From contig JAAFIH010000018.1 in assembly GCA_013297755.1 (NCBI GenBank), forward strand, positions 1 through 64,000: a stretch of DNA of 64,000 bases, in the 5' to 3' direction. Made by a program: the position numbers and the translations under genes. A model generated the notes under the pieces. That model saw nothing but the letters and a program-made list of their open reading frames with translations, searched no databases and was not told the DNA's origin. Shown in pieces: positions 25,598 to 35,785 of the stretch. The DNA comes from Cytophagales bacterium. GTDB lineage: Bacteria; Bacteroidota; Bacteroidia; Cytophagales; UBA9547. The number at the start of each line of letters is the position of its first letter. The first letter of the stretch is position 1.

Positions 25598-28500
25598 ATG
25601 AAAAAGGTACTTAATCTTACATATATATATATATTGGTTTTTTCAGCTAACCATTTCAAGTTGCTTGGTCAGACTTCTACAGATGTAGGTTTTGAAAAGA
25701 AATATGAGAAAGGTGCCTATAAAAGTGTTTACAAGGCTAGTTCTGCCCAACTTAAATCCCAAAAATCTGCTTTAAATTATATCTACAAAGCCAAGGCCGC
25801 TGAAGCTTGTGCGAAATATGCAGAAATGGATAGCTTACTAAATCTAGGCTTGGCTGCATATCAAGGCAACACCAACACTGAAGAGTACACCACAGCATTG
25901 AGATTAGTTGCAGATACTTGGTATGGCTATGGGGCTTACCAAAAATCTACTGAATATTATCAAAAATCTTTAGAAAATTACCAAAATTTGAAAGGTACTG
26001 ATTCTGTTTTTAAGTTTGATTTAAAATTAAATATAGGCAAGAGTTTATTAAAACAGGGTTTCAACAACGAAGCATTTGACATTGTAAACGAACAATTTAA
26101 TTTTAGATTATCAAAGATAGGAAAAGCTAATTTGACTGATAAAACCCCAAATGAAGTGTTCAAAAAATTACCAAAAAGTGTAAGAAAATCGCATATTGCC
26201 AGTATGGCCAAAACTTTAGCATTAAGAGATGCAGCTTGGCTTAATAGAGGTGAGTTTAGGTTACTAGATAGTAACCTGACCAAAGACTATACTTGGGTGA
26301 AAAAAAACAATGGTAAATCAAGCATAGAATCGAGAGATTTGTTGGTAATACAAGCAAAAAAATACGAAGTTGAAAAACAAAAAGGAAAAGCAACCAGCTA
26401 TTATCTAAAGGCATTTCATAAAAGTAAAGCTAAGTTTAGTGAAAAAACAGTGTTAGATATTTTGGAAAAAGTGGTTTACAGCTACAATGCCGAAAATGAT
26501 CGCCATAGAGCCAGAAAATATGTAAGAAAACTAGAAAGTGCCCTCAATTTACAATATGGCCGTAAAAGTCCACAGTATATCAGATATCCAATGCTTGATG
26601 TAGCTACTGCCTTTCAGTTTAGTAAATTTAATAAATCGTTTAAAAATTTATCGAAAGTTTATAAAGGTAAAATCGCTATACCTCAAAACCATCCTCTGCT
26701 AGCCAAAATGTTGCTTTACAGCTATGATTTAGATATTAAAAACAGCAATTATGACCAAGCAAAAGATTCTTTAGAAAAACTATTACTTGTCAAAAAATAT
26801 TTATTTGGAGAAAAATCGCCTGAATACCACAAAACTAAATTGGAATGGGCCAATTTTTTGGCTGTTTATGGTAATAATTTTAAAAAATCTCAAGAAATTG
26901 AAGACGAAAGTTGGGACAAAATAGTAGCTCCACAATATTCACCCCAAAATCTTGAATATACGTATCAAATACAACAACTTGCAGGTCTATATGATTTGAT
27001 AGATAAATATGACATGGCCATCGAACGTCTCAATTTGGCAGCAACAACTATCGAAAAATATTACGGAAAAGAAAATCCAGCTTATGCTTCTGCTTTACAA
27101 AAACTGGCCGAAGAGTACATAAAAAAAGGAGATTTCAAAAAAGGAGAAACTTTGATAAATGAAGCTGTCGATTTAATGAAAAAAGTAGGAACTAAAGAAA
27201 ATGCTTCAAACAAAGCTGCCACATATCTTACTTTGAGCAAATTATATACTACGATTGGCAATTATCCAGAAGCTGCAAAAGCATTGAAGGTAGCTAAAAA
27301 AACTTCAAAAAAAGCCAAAGACTCAGGAGCTGAAGATGCTGCTGCCAAATCTACTGACGAGCTTGCCGATTTCTACATCAAAAATGGAAGGTACAACGAT
27401 GCCGAAAATTTATTAGACAGAACATTATTTTTAAAAGAAAAAAGGTTTGGAAAAGAGAACAAAGAGTTGATAGCTACACTAAATCAAATGTCAGCATTGC
27501 ATCTGATCAAAGGAAACTATGGAAGTGCCGAAAAATCAATAACTAGATCCACAAATCTTACTTCTAAAATTTTTGGCGATAGTTCCATCAAATATACTGA
27601 AACTATCAAAATGAGAGAAGACTTACTTAAAAAAATAGGAGAGTTTGTAAAAGCGGAAGAGAGTGCCGTTCAAAGACTTCAAATTCAACGCAAAAATCTA
27701 GGAAATAACCATATAGAATTGGCTTCTACTTATTCAAATATTGCTATGTTGAGGTTTTTTTCATCAAAAGATGTATCTAAATCTATTGGATTTGTAAATA
27801 ATGGTTTGCAAATAGTAAAAAACAATATTGGTACCGAAAACCCTCAATATGCCACTCAAATAACAAATTTGGCCACTTTTTACATAGAATTGAAGCAATA
27901 TGACAAAGCAGATAGCTTGCTCAATGTAGCAGATGCTGTTTGGAAAAAATTAATAGGTCTAAAAAACGTCAATTCAGCTGATATAGCTATGTTGCGTGGT
28001 GCCATAGACTACAAACAAGAAAAATATTCAGAAGCAAAATCAAATTTTTTGAATGCAAAAATATTATATGCTAGTATTTTTTCTAAACAACATCCTGGTT
28101 ATGTAAAAGCATCTAGTAGATTAGCTCACACTTATTTTGTTCAGAAAGAATATAACAAGTCTTTGTCAATTATGGATGAAATAACAAAAACTTACTTAAC
28201 TTATACAAGAAAATATTTTCCATCACTTAGTTTTAACGAAAAAGCTAAATATTGGAATTTAATAAAAGATGATTTTGAGTTTTATAATTCTTTGGCTTTA
28301 AAACTAAAAGATGCTAAACCAGAGCTCATAGGCAAAATGTATGATATGACTATGGCCACAAAAGCCATTATGCTAAGCTCGTCTATCAAAGTTCGTGAAC
28401 GAATTATGAATAGCAAAGACGAGCAATTAATCAATAGATATAACGATTGGATTGGCAAAAAGGAGTTTTTGTCATCAATTATTTCGTTGAGCAATGAATC

Positions 28501-29902
28501 TCTAAAAGAAATGGGAGTAAATGTACCTCAATTAGAAAAAGAAATTAATATAGCTGAAAAAGAATTGAGCGAAAGTTCTGAGATCTTTGCATCTAATAAT
28601 GACAAGAAATTCTTTCATTGGACAGATGTAAAATCAAAATTGAAAGACAATGAAAATGCTGTAGAAATACTAAGATTTAGAAATTTTACTACAAATTTTA
28701 CAGACGAACCAATTTATGCAGCCCTAATAATAAACAAATTAACGAGCAAAAAACCAGCATTGGTTATTTTCGATAATGGCAAAGAACTAGAAACTAGATA
28801 TTTGAAATATTACAGAAATGCAACCAAAAATCGTGTAGACGATGCCTATTCTTATGATAAATATTGGAGTCCTATCAAACAAAAAATAGCTGATGGTAGC
28901 ACTATATATATGTCTGCTGAAGGTGTTTTTAATCAAGTAAATGTAGAGGCTATGATGGCTCAAGACAATAGTTTTGCTATCGACAAAAACGATTTTATAT
29001 TTGTAAGCAACACCAAAGATATTATCATTAATACAGAAAAAGAAAGAAGACCCAATGGCCAAATTGCTGTATTGGTTGGTAATCCTACATTTTATGCCAG
29101 TATTGCAGAACCACAAAAATCAGAAATTGCACTTCCTGCACGAGCCAATCCTAATGATAGAGGTGTAACTAATACAACGCCAGTAAAAAAACCTACAAAA
29201 AAATCAGATGTTATAGCCAAAGATTTGCAACGTGATTTTCAATCGAATACAGAAATTTCTCAACTTCCTGGCACAGAAGAGGAGGTAAACAATCTGGAGG
29301 GATATTTGCTGACTAAAAATTGGACTGTAAAAAAATACATGGAAAACAATGCAGTAGAAGATACAGTGAAAGCCATACGCCAACCCAAAGTTTTTCATAT
29401 TGCCACTCATGGTTTTTTCAAGGAAGATGTAGGCGAAGAAGAGGTCTCAGGACTTTCGGCTTCTGAGGCAGAATTTACCCAAAACCCACTTTTAAGATCT
29501 GGTTTACTACTCAAAGGTGCTGGAGATGTGCTTAAATCAAATTCAATTTTAGATATAAATTCCGAAAAAGGTGTATTGACAGCCTACGAAGCCATGAATA
29601 TGAATTTAGATAATACTGAATTGGTGGTATTATCAGCTTGCGAAACTGGCCTTGGGCAAGTGCAAGTAGGAGAGGGGGTTTTTGGTTTGCAAAGGTCGTT
29701 TTTAGTGGCAGGTGCTAATACAGTAATTATGTCGCTTTTTAAAGTAAACGATGAGGTTACCCAAAAATTGATGACTCGTTTTTATGAATTATGGCTCAAA
29801 ACTGGCGATAAACGTAAGTCTTTTGCAGATGCAAAACGTGAAATAAAAAAAATATACCCAGAACCAATTTTTTGGGGTAGCTTTGTAATGAGTGGTATTT
29901 AA
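25598..29902 (+). CDS. Large TPR-repeat protein with C-terminal CHAT (caspase-like) domain
   Basis: A 1434-residue protein. It has a probable signal peptide or anchor (about 1-25, hydrophobic, ending LLGQ), then TPR-like helical repeats to about residue 860 (recurrent tetratricopeptide spacing such as NYPEAAKALKVAKK and EKYSEAKSNFLNA), a helical linker, and a CHAT domain at about 1060-1434. The caspase-type dyad is intact: His1271 in IATHGFF and Cys1348 in LSACETG. CHAT proteins are cysteine proteases or derived scaffolds. TPR-CHAT proteins include Craspase/TPR-CHAT and many uncharacterised Bacteroidota proteins. An exported localisation would be unlike the cytosolic defence proteases. No gasdermin, reverse transcriptase or CRISPR gene is adjacent. 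A tandem AT-rich promoter precedes it, and TspO converges downstream. Confidence 0.85.
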   Translation: MKKVLNLTYIYILVFSANHFKLLGQTSTDVGFEKKYEKGAYKSVYKASSAQLKSQKSALNYIYKAKAAEACAKYAEMDSLLNLGLAAYQGNTNTEEYTTALRLVADTWYGYGAYQKSTEYYQKSLENYQNLKGTDSVFKFDLKLNIGKSLLKQGFNNEAFDIVNEQFNFRLSKIGKANLTDKTPNEVFKKLPKSVRKSHIASMAKTLALRDAAWLNRGEFRLLDSNLTKDYTWVKKNNGKSSIESRDLLVIQAKKYEVEKQKGKATSYYLKAFHKSKAKFSEKTVLDILEKVVYSYNAENDRHRARKYVRKLESALNLQYGRKSPQYIRYPMLDVATAFQFSKFNKSFKNLSKVYKGKIAIPQNHPLLAKMLLYSYDLDIKNSNYDQAKDSLEKLLLVKKYLFGEKSPEYHKTKLEWANFLAVYGNNFKKSQEIEDESWDKIVAPQYSPQNLEYTYQIQQLAGLYDLIDKYDMAIERLNLAATTIEKYYGKENPAYASALQKLAEEYIKKGDFKKGETLINEAVDLMKKVGTKENASNKAATYLTLSKLYTTIGNYPEAAKALKVAKKTSKKAKDSGAEDAAAKSTDELADFYIKNGRYNDAENLLDRTLFLKEKRFGKENKELIATLNQMSALHLIKGNYGSAEKSITRSTNLTSKIFGDSSIKYTETIKMREDLLKKIGEFVKAEESAVQRLQIQRKNLGNNHIELASTYSNIAMLRFFSSKDVSKSIGFVNNGLQIVKNNIGTENPQYATQITNLATFYIELKQYDKADSLLNVADAVWKKLIGLKNVNSADIAMLRGAIDYKQEKYSEAKSNFLNAKILYASIFSKQHPGYVKASSRLAHTYFVQKEYNKSLSIMDEITKTYLTYTRKYFPSLSFNEKAKYWNLIKDDFEFYNSLALKLKDAKPELIGKMYDMTMATKAIMLSSSIKVRERIMNSKDEQLINRYNDWIGKKEFLSSIISLSNESLKEMGVNVPQLEKEINIAEKELSESSEIFASNNDKKFFHWTDVKSKLKDNENAVEILRFRNFTTNFTDEPIYAALIINKLTSKKPALVIFDNGKELETRYLKYYRNATKNRVDDAYSYDKYWSPIKQKIADGSTIYMSAEGVFNQVNVEAMMAQDNSFAIDKNDFIFVSNTKDIIINTEKERRPNGQIAVLVGNPTFYASIAEPQKSEIALPARANPNDRGVTNTTPVKKPTKKSDVIAKDLQRDFQSNTEISQLPGTEEEVNNLEGYLLTKNWTVKKYMENNAVEDTVKAIRQPKVFHIATHGFFKEDVGEEEVSGLSASEAEFTQNPLLRSGLLLKGAGDVLKSNSILDINSEKGVLTAYEAMNMNLDNTELVVLSACETGLGQVQVGEGVFGLQRSFLVAGANTVIMSLFKVNDEVTQKLMTRFYELWLKTGDKRKSFADAKREIKKIYPEPIFWGSFVMSGI

Positions 29903-29931
29903 TAATTGTATTTTTATTTTTGAAAAAAAAT

Positions 29932-30408
29932 CTAATTTAAAATAAATATAAAGTAGTTTAAAATAGCAGCAAAACTTACCCAAGTTAAGTAAGGTATGTT
30001 TGCATAAGCTGCTATTCTATTTGATTTATAAAATGTAATAATCATTGCAAAAATACTAAGCCACAACAATAATATTTCAATCATGGCAATACCAATCCAA
30101 TGAAATTGAAAAAACAGAAAACTCCAAATTGAATTTAAAATAAGCTGAAAAGTAAATGAATAAACTATTCTGCTTTTATTACTTTTTTCTGCATTTGTAA
30201 ATGCTAAATAAAATGAAATCCCCATAGCTAAGTATAAAATTGTCCAAACTGGTGCAAATATATCATTTGGAGGATTAAAGCTAGGTTTATGCAGTGAAGC
30301 ATACCAAGTAGGAATATTTGGGGAAGTAAAATAGCTTGATAATGCACCCACAATCAAAGGGAGAACAAGGCAAAAGGTAAGAAAAATTATTTTTTTCATT
30401 TTTTTCAT
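29932..30408 (-). CDS. tspO: TspO/MBR family membrane protein
   Basis: A five-helix membrane protein of 158 residues from this ATG. Family marks are WYASLHKPSFNPP near 33-45, PVWTILYLAMG near 50-60 and helix sequences rich in Trp and Asn (NSIWSFLFFQFHW). TspO proteins bind porphyrins and steroids and affect oxidative-stress responses. The frame can be read upstream only to a TTG at 30429, and another ATG lies 9 bp further in, so the exact start is uncertain. It converges with the TPR-CHAT gene and follows the TonB-dependent receptor by about 60 bp on the same strand. Confidence 0.85.
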   Translation of the reverse strand: MKKMKKIIFLTFCLVLPLIVGALSSYFTSPNIPTWYASLHKPSFNPPNDIFAPVWTILYLAMGISFYLAFTNAEKSNKSRIVYSFTFQLILNSIWSFLFFQFHWIGIAMIEILLLWLSIFAMIITFYKSNRIAAYANIPYLTWVSFAAILNYFIFILN

Positions 30409-30471
30409 TTTGTAATTAATTACTTTCAACTTTTAAAAGAATGATAGTTTAATAAGATATTCAAAAAAATC

Positions 30472-32916
30472 TTAAATTTTTATACCAAAACTTATAAAAA
30501 ATCTTATTGGCGTAGCAGGCATTATTCCTGGCCCAGGATATGATGTTGCTCTACGTGTAAAATATAGTTGGTTTGTAAAATTATTAATACTAGCTTCTAT
30601 ATAAAACTTAGAAAAGTTATATTTACTAGAAAAATCTGCCACATGGTATGTAGGAATTATACCATACAAACCATCTCCAAGGGTAGATTCGTTGGCTTGC
30701 AAATTTGTGGCATCTGCAAATTGTTGAGAAATGTAACAAAAAGTAATCGTTGAAGACCAATTTTTATAACTATAAGTAACCCCAGATCTGGCCGAAAACA
30801 TTGGTGTATTTTCTACAATCTTATTAAAAACTTGTGGATTATCAGCACTGATATATTTTGCATTGTTGATGGATGTAGTAACAAAAGTAGATAAACTATG
30901 TTTGCCTTGATAATTTTTGTTTAATAATTCAATCCAATTCATTTCTCCAAAAAATTCTAAACCAAAAGTTTGAGAATCTGAAATATTGGTACGCCAAACG
31001 TAGGGAATAAAAAAATTTTGAGCATCGTCTGACTTAAAAATCTCTCCTATTCTGTTGGAATAATATAAATAAAAAAGGCTGAAGTCATAATTAAAGATTT
31101 TTTTTATTGTACCTCTTATTCCAACATCTGATGTTATTCCTTTTTCATCTTGTATATTTGGGTCTATTTTAAAGTTTGGATTTTGAATACGAATATCTGA
31201 AAAAGTTACTGCTCGATAGTTTTGGGAGATATTGCCATATATCTCAATACTGCTATTAGGTCTGTAACTTGAGCCAACACCAGCCAATACAAATGCTCTA
31301 GGTATTGATTTGTTTTCTGCAAATTTATTGTCAGATATTACATCGTTGGCTCTATTCCTTTGAATAAATCGGTAATAACCGTCCATATTTGTTTCAATAT
31401 ATTCTATTCTCAAACCTGGTGTAACAGTCCATTTATCAGTAATAAAAAATAGATTTTCTATAAAAAAAGAAGCATTGTAGTTGTGAAATTTATATGAAAA
31501 TTTTTCGGGATTTTCGGGGTTCAAAAGCCTAAAATCTGCATCCTTACTCGCAGTTCCATCGCCTTGTTTTGAGTCTGTAAATCCTTTATATACTCTACAT
31601 CCAGTGGCAAATGCTGCACTTATATTTTTTATTCTATATTTATGTAGAAGTCTAGCCTCTGCTCCAACATTTACAAAATGGTCGTAAATGATAGTTCTAT
31701 TTTGATTTAAGTCAATTCTACTTATTCTATCTAAATTGCCAAGAGATTCTCTGTAAGAAAAGTTAGAAAATACTTTAATATTAAATTTTGTTTTATTTGA
31801 AAAATCGTAATTAAAATTAAGAGCAGCAACATTCCAAATTACCTTAAACCAGTTACGAGCTCTAAACGATGAATCTGGTTTTAAAGCAAACCAATAATCG
31901 TTGAGTCCGCCAGGTTGTTGAGCTAAATTATGTCTTAAAGTATAATCAAAACTAATCGAGCATCGTTCGTTTAGTGTATGATTTAATGTGAAAAAAGAAG
32001 TGTGAACTTGAAAAGCAGAATTTTGGCGCCAAGCATTGCCTCTCCTAAATTGATAAAACAGAGATGCTGATGTTTTTTTATGTTTTGAAGCCATCCAAAT
32101 GGAACCTTTGTAAAAACCATAACTGCCCACGGTATGGCTTGTATGTAGCGACCAAGGTTTAGTAGCAGATTTATAATCTTTCATTACAAAATTAATCATT
32201 CCGCCAAATTGAGTTCCATACTGAAGCGATGCGGCACCTCGTAATATTTCTATTTTTTCAACAGCTTCGAGTGGTGGAGTGTAGTAGCTTTCTGGGTATC
32301 CAATAGCATCAGCACTTATATCATATCCATTCTGTTTTATATTAAAATTGGATGATCTGTTAGGGCTTAGTCCACGGCTTCCAATGCCTAGTTGCACTCC
32401 TGACTCATCGCTTTCCCAAATATTTAAACCTGGTATTTTTGAGTAAGCCTCTCTTGGGTTGTCAATAGATAAATTTACATTAATTTTTTCTATATTTATT
32501 ACTTCGCTTTTTTTGCTTTCATATATACCAACCCCTTCTATGCCCCTCAAATGAAGTTTTCCTACATCTGCTTGTCTAGTATCTTTTATATCTACCTCTT
32601 CTAATGTTGTAGCAATTTCAGTAATATAAAAGTCTATTTCAATATCTTTATCTATAATCTCTATACTTTTTTTATCTATAAAACTATTATTTTCAGATAC
32701 TATCAATGTGTAGTTTCCTTTGGTTAGACTATCAAAAACAAATTTGCCGTTTGGTAATATTTCTATTGATTTATTAGTATTTTGAATCACAATTTTAAAG
32801 GCACCTTTTTCTTTTTTTGAGCTAGATTCTACCACTCTACCAGATATTTTATAAAACTGAGCAAGTGTTGTAAAAGTAAGAATAAGATTTACAAATGTGA
32901 AATAAATTAACTTCAA
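30472..32916 (-). CDS. TonB-dependent outer-membrane receptor
   Basis: An 814-residue receptor. A signal peptide (1-20, ending TLAQF), a carboxypeptidase-regulatory-like domain at about 21-100, a plug near 130-245 (DISADAIGYPESYYTPP and IEILRGAASLQYGTQFGG), and a 22-strand-type barrel to the C-terminus. It resembles FecA-type siderophore or citrate receptors more than SusC, and there is no SusD partner. The start must be TTG (MKLIYFTFVN), since a stop lies three codons upstream. A -7 box is present at 32947-32954. The substrate is unknown, with iron chelates most likely. The energising TonB may be the one encoded at 61.7 kb. Confidence 0.9.
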   Translation of the reverse strand: MKLIYFTFVNLILTFTTLAQFYKISGRVVESSSKKEKGAFKIVIQNTNKSIEILPNGKFVFDSLTKGNYTLIVSENNSFIDKKSIEIIDKDIEIDFYITEIATTLEEVDIKDTRQADVGKLHLRGIEGVGIYESKKSEVINIEKINVNLSIDNPREAYSKIPGLNIWESDESGVQLGIGSRGLSPNRSSNFNIKQNGYDISADAIGYPESYYTPPLEAVEKIEILRGAASLQYGTQFGGMINFVMKDYKSATKPWSLHTSHTVGSYGFYKGSIWMASKHKKTSASLFYQFRRGNAWRQNSAFQVHTSFFTLNHTLNERCSISFDYTLRHNLAQQPGGLNDYWFALKPDSSFRARNWFKVIWNVAALNFNYDFSNKTKFNIKVFSNFSYRESLGNLDRISRIDLNQNRTIIYDHFVNVGAEARLLHKYRIKNISAAFATGCRVYKGFTDSKQGDGTASKDADFRLLNPENPEKFSYKFHNYNASFFIENLFFITDKWTVTPGLRIEYIETNMDGYYRFIQRNRANDVISDNKFAENKSIPRAFVLAGVGSSYRPNSSIEIYGNISQNYRAVTFSDIRIQNPNFKIDPNIQDEKGITSDVGIRGTIKKIFNYDFSLFYLYYSNRIGEIFKSDDAQNFFIPYVWRTNISDSQTFGLEFFGEMNWIELLNKNYQGKHSLSTFVTTSINNAKYISADNPQVFNKIVENTPMFSARSGVTYSYKNWSSTITFCYISQQFADATNLQANESTLGDGLYGIIPTYHVADFSSKYNFSKFYIEASINNFTNQLYFTRRATSYPGPGIMPATPIRFFISFGIKI

Positions 32917-33336
32917 TTTTAATTAGACTAATTATATATAATAGTGCAAATCTAATGAATATTTTTAAAATTAATATTTCATTTTTTACTCTGCATCTTC
33001 ATTTTTTATATTTTCTTTTTCATTAATCTCCATTATCATTATATCTTTTTGATTTATTTAAAATTTGTATTAATTTTAAATTTATAAACCTAAATAGCTT
33101 TTTTAGTTCTTCTTCATTTATTTTAATTCTCTTTTATACATTATGTGGTATGATGTTGAATTAAGTTTTAATAAAATGATTTGAGGTTTTAGAAAAATGT
33201 TTTTATAGTTGGATGTATGATTAATTATAATAATAGTATGATTTTCTTTTTTTAAAATTCAAAATTTCATATTCTAATCAAATAATCATACATAAACTTC
33301 AGTTTTATTTAAGTAATATTTTTTTGATTCAAAATT
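32917..33336. other. Divergent intergenic region, receptor and purM
   Basis: 420 bp of AT-rich sequence with no gene seen. It contains the receptor -7 box. I looked for a cobalamin or other riboswitch upstream of the receptor and saw no conserved box. Confidence 0.4.
32947..32954 (-). promoter_or_regulatory. -7 promoter box of TonB-dependent receptor gene
   Basis: The minus strand reads TAGATTTG, matching TAnnTTTG, 30 nt upstream of the TTG start. Confidence 0.45.
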
Positions 33337-34521
33337 ATGATAGATAAATATATGTTGCGTGGTGTGTCTGCCACAAAGGAAGATGTGCATGCTGCTATAA
33401 AAAATTTGGATAAAGGGTTGTATCCAAATGCTTTTTGCAAAATTAGCCCTGATATTTTAGGTGGAGATTCTGATTATTGCAACATCATGCATGCTGATGG
33501 TGCAGGTACAAAATCTGCCTTAGCCTATATGTATTGGCGCGAAACTGGAGATTTATCCGTTTGGAAAGGTATTGCCCAAGATGCCATAGTTATGAATACA
33601 GACGATTTGTTGTGTGTGGGTGCTACTGGACCAATTTTACTATCCTCAACCATTGGAAGAAACAAAAATTTGATTCCAGGTGATGTTATATCTGCTATTA
33701 TTTCTGGCACAGAAGACGTGCTTGCCATGATGAGAAACCATGGAATTGACATACACAGTACTGGTGGCGAAACTGCCGATGTGGGCGACATCGTACGTAC
33801 AATTATTGTTGATAGCACTGTAACTGCTCGTATGAAAAAAAGTGAAGTTATTCAAAACAATCGTGTTGTACCAGGTCAGGTAATTGTAGGTTTTGCTTCT
33901 TTTGGAAAAGCATCTTATGAAAACGAATACAATGGTGGCATGGGCAGCAATGGTCTTACTTCGGCACGCCATGATGTGTTTTCAAAATATTTATCAGTAA
34001 AATACCCTGAAAGTTTTAACCCAGACATTGATAACACTTTGATATACAGTGGTTCTAAAACCTTAAAAGATTCTATTCTGATTCATCATAACAACCAAAA
34101 TATTACTACAACTGTTGGTAAATTGGTACTTTCTCCAACTCGAACTTATGCTCCTTTGGTTAAAGAAATATTAAAATATCATACCAAATCTATCGGAGCC
34201 ATGATCCATTGCAGTGGTGGTGGTCAGACCAAAATATTGCACTTCTGTCCTCCAAATTTACATATAGTCAAAGATAATTTGTTTTCGTTGCCCCCATTAT
34301 TTAAACTTATTCAAAACGAAAGTAAAACTGATTGGCGCGAAATGTACCAAGTTTTCAATATGGGGCATAGATTAGAAATTTATACAGATATAGATTCCGC
34401 AAAAGCAATGATAGAAATATCAAAATCTTTTGAAATAGATGCTCAAATCGTGGGCTACACTGAAGCATCAGAAAGCAAGAAACTTACTATAAAATCAAGT
34501 TTTGGAGAGTTTATGTATTGA
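33337..34521 (+). CDS. purM: Phosphoribosylformylglycinamidine cyclo-ligase
   Basis: PurM closes the imidazole ring of AIR in purine synthesis. The 394-residue protein carries the family signatures HADGAGTKSALAYMY (substrate and ATP region, near 51-65), MNTDDLLCVGA near 87-97, GGETADVGD near 142-150 and a C-terminal half with HCSGGGQTKILHF. It is about 50 residues longer than the E. coli enzyme, which I recall as usual for Bacteroidota. It stands alone: no other pur gene is in the window. Confidence 0.93.
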   Translation: MIDKYMLRGVSATKEDVHAAIKNLDKGLYPNAFCKISPDILGGDSDYCNIMHADGAGTKSALAYMYWRETGDLSVWKGIAQDAIVMNTDDLLCVGATGPILLSSTIGRNKNLIPGDVISAIISGTEDVLAMMRNHGIDIHSTGGETADVGDIVRTIIVDSTVTARMKKSEVIQNNRVVPGQVIVGFASFGKASYENEYNGGMGSNGLTSARHDVFSKYLSVKYPESFNPDIDNTLIYSGSKTLKDSILIHHNNQNITTTVGKLVLSPTRTYAPLVKEILKYHTKSIGAMIHCSGGGQTKILHFCPPNLHIVKDNLFSLPPLFKLIQNESKTDWREMYQVFNMGHRLEIYTDIDSAKAMIEISKSFEIDAQIVGYTEASESKKLTIKSSFGEFMY

Positions 34522-34555
34522 ATTAATTCTCCAAAATAAATATTTCTTTTTTTAA

Positions 34556-35515
34556 TTAAGCCAGTTTTATTCCCCATTTACTAGAAGTTTTTTGCAAAGA
34601 CTGCAACTGAATAAGCCCCATACCATTATTGAAACTATCAGGTGCACAGGTCATTGGTTCGATAGCAATAGAATTGCGATGTGGTGGGATATAAGTTTGA
34701 AAAAAATTGTACTTGTTTACTCCATTTTCTTGCCAAATATCTACTCTAACATTGTTTTCTGAGTCTATCAACGCTATGGTTGAAATATCTGTATTAGTAA
34801 TAATTCTAAAACAATTATCTAAATTTGTGGTATTTACGCTATCAGTAAACTTAAACAATTTTGTTGGAAAAACATTACCCGTAGGAATACCATTCGTATC
34901 GAGTTCTACAGATTCGCAACTTGGAAAATGCAATAACATATCGTCTATTTTGCCACTAGTTTTATAATATGGATGCCATCCAAACCCCACTGGCATAGCA
35001 TTATTGCCATGATTAATCACACTTGTGTTTATCGATAATCCATAAATTGAATGTAGCGTATATTGCACCAAAACAGAGTAATGAAATGGATAAGAGGAGT
35101 CGATTCCTGATGTTTTATACAAAAAATCAAGTTCTGCTTTATCTTCAAACGCTTCAAATCTAGTAATATGAAATTTTTGATCGTGCAAAGTGCCATGTAG
35201 CGCGTTGGTGCTACCATTACTATCATTACATTCAAAATTGTAAGTTACATTATCATAGCTGTATTGTCCATTTTTTAACCTATTTGGAAAAGGAAACAAA
35301 AACGAGCCTTTATATTCTGACAAACCATGCAGTAATAAATCTTCATAAGATTCGCTTCCATCTATTAAATCAAATAATTTATCGCCTTTTTTTAATACTA
35401 AACTATTTATAGCACATCCACAATCGGCCAAAATAGCCACATACTCGCCAGTATGCGTGTTTATTAACTTTATTTGGGCTATTTTGCCAAATGGTTCGGT
35501 TTTGAAAGTAAACAT
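34556..35515 (-). CDS. Aldose 1-epimerase family protein
   Basis: A 319-residue galactose-mutarotase-fold protein, probably interconverting the anomers of an aldohexose in the cytoplasm. Visible family marks are FPFPNRLKNGQY (the N-R of the substrate loop) near 79-90, NALHGTLHDQ near 113-122 with the conserved His, and PVGFGWHPYYK near 188-198 with the second catalytic His. An in-frame extension of 18 residues to 35569 is possible, but the ATG before FTFKTEPFG gives the usual N-terminus. It converges on purM across a 34-bp gap. Confidence 0.85.
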   Translation of the reverse strand: MFTFKTEPFGKIAQIKLINTHTGEYVAILADCGCAINSLVLKKGDKLFDLIDGSESYEDLLLHGLSEYKGSFLFPFPNRLKNGQYSYDNVTYNFECNDSNGSTNALHGTLHDQKFHITRFEAFEDKAELDFLYKTSGIDSSYPFHYSVLVQYTLHSIYGLSINTSVINHGNNAMPVGFGWHPYYKTSGKIDDMLLHFPSCESVELDTNGIPTGNVFPTKLFKFTDSVNTTNLDNCFRIITNTDISTIALIDSENNVRVDIWQENGVNKYNFFQTYIPPHRNSIAIEPMTCAPDSFNNGMGLIQLQSLQKTSSKWGIKLA

Positions 35516-35785
35516 GAAAGTAGTTTTAGTGTAAACAGATTGTTTTATATCAACTACAAATAAAATCAAGTTTTACGTAAATGTATACTATTATTAAAAA
35601 TTATTTTTTTAATTTATTCTAATAAATTAAAGTATCAATGTTTAAGATAGATTTTACTTTAATTAGTATGATTTTTAATTTTTTTAAATTAGAGTAATTT
35701 GTTTAATGATTTGTACATTAGTAATTTATTTGACTAATTCCAAGCTATTAAGATCTAATTAAGAGAAAAATGAATAATTGAAAGG

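Noticed and set aside
25598-29902. TPR-CHAT gene as part of a CRISPR-Craspase or gasdermin defence system
   Set aside because: No gasdermin, gRAMP/Cas7-11, sigma factor or other defence gene adjoins. The neighbours are bcp and tspO, and the protein appears to be exported.
30472-33336. Cobalamin riboswitch upstream of the TonB-dependent receptor
   Set aside because: I found no conserved cobalamin-box sequence or the expected long structured leader. Only a promoter box and AT-rich DNA are visible.
33525-33972. Minus-strand frames inside purM
   Set aside because: They are shadows of the conserved purM sequence on the other strand.
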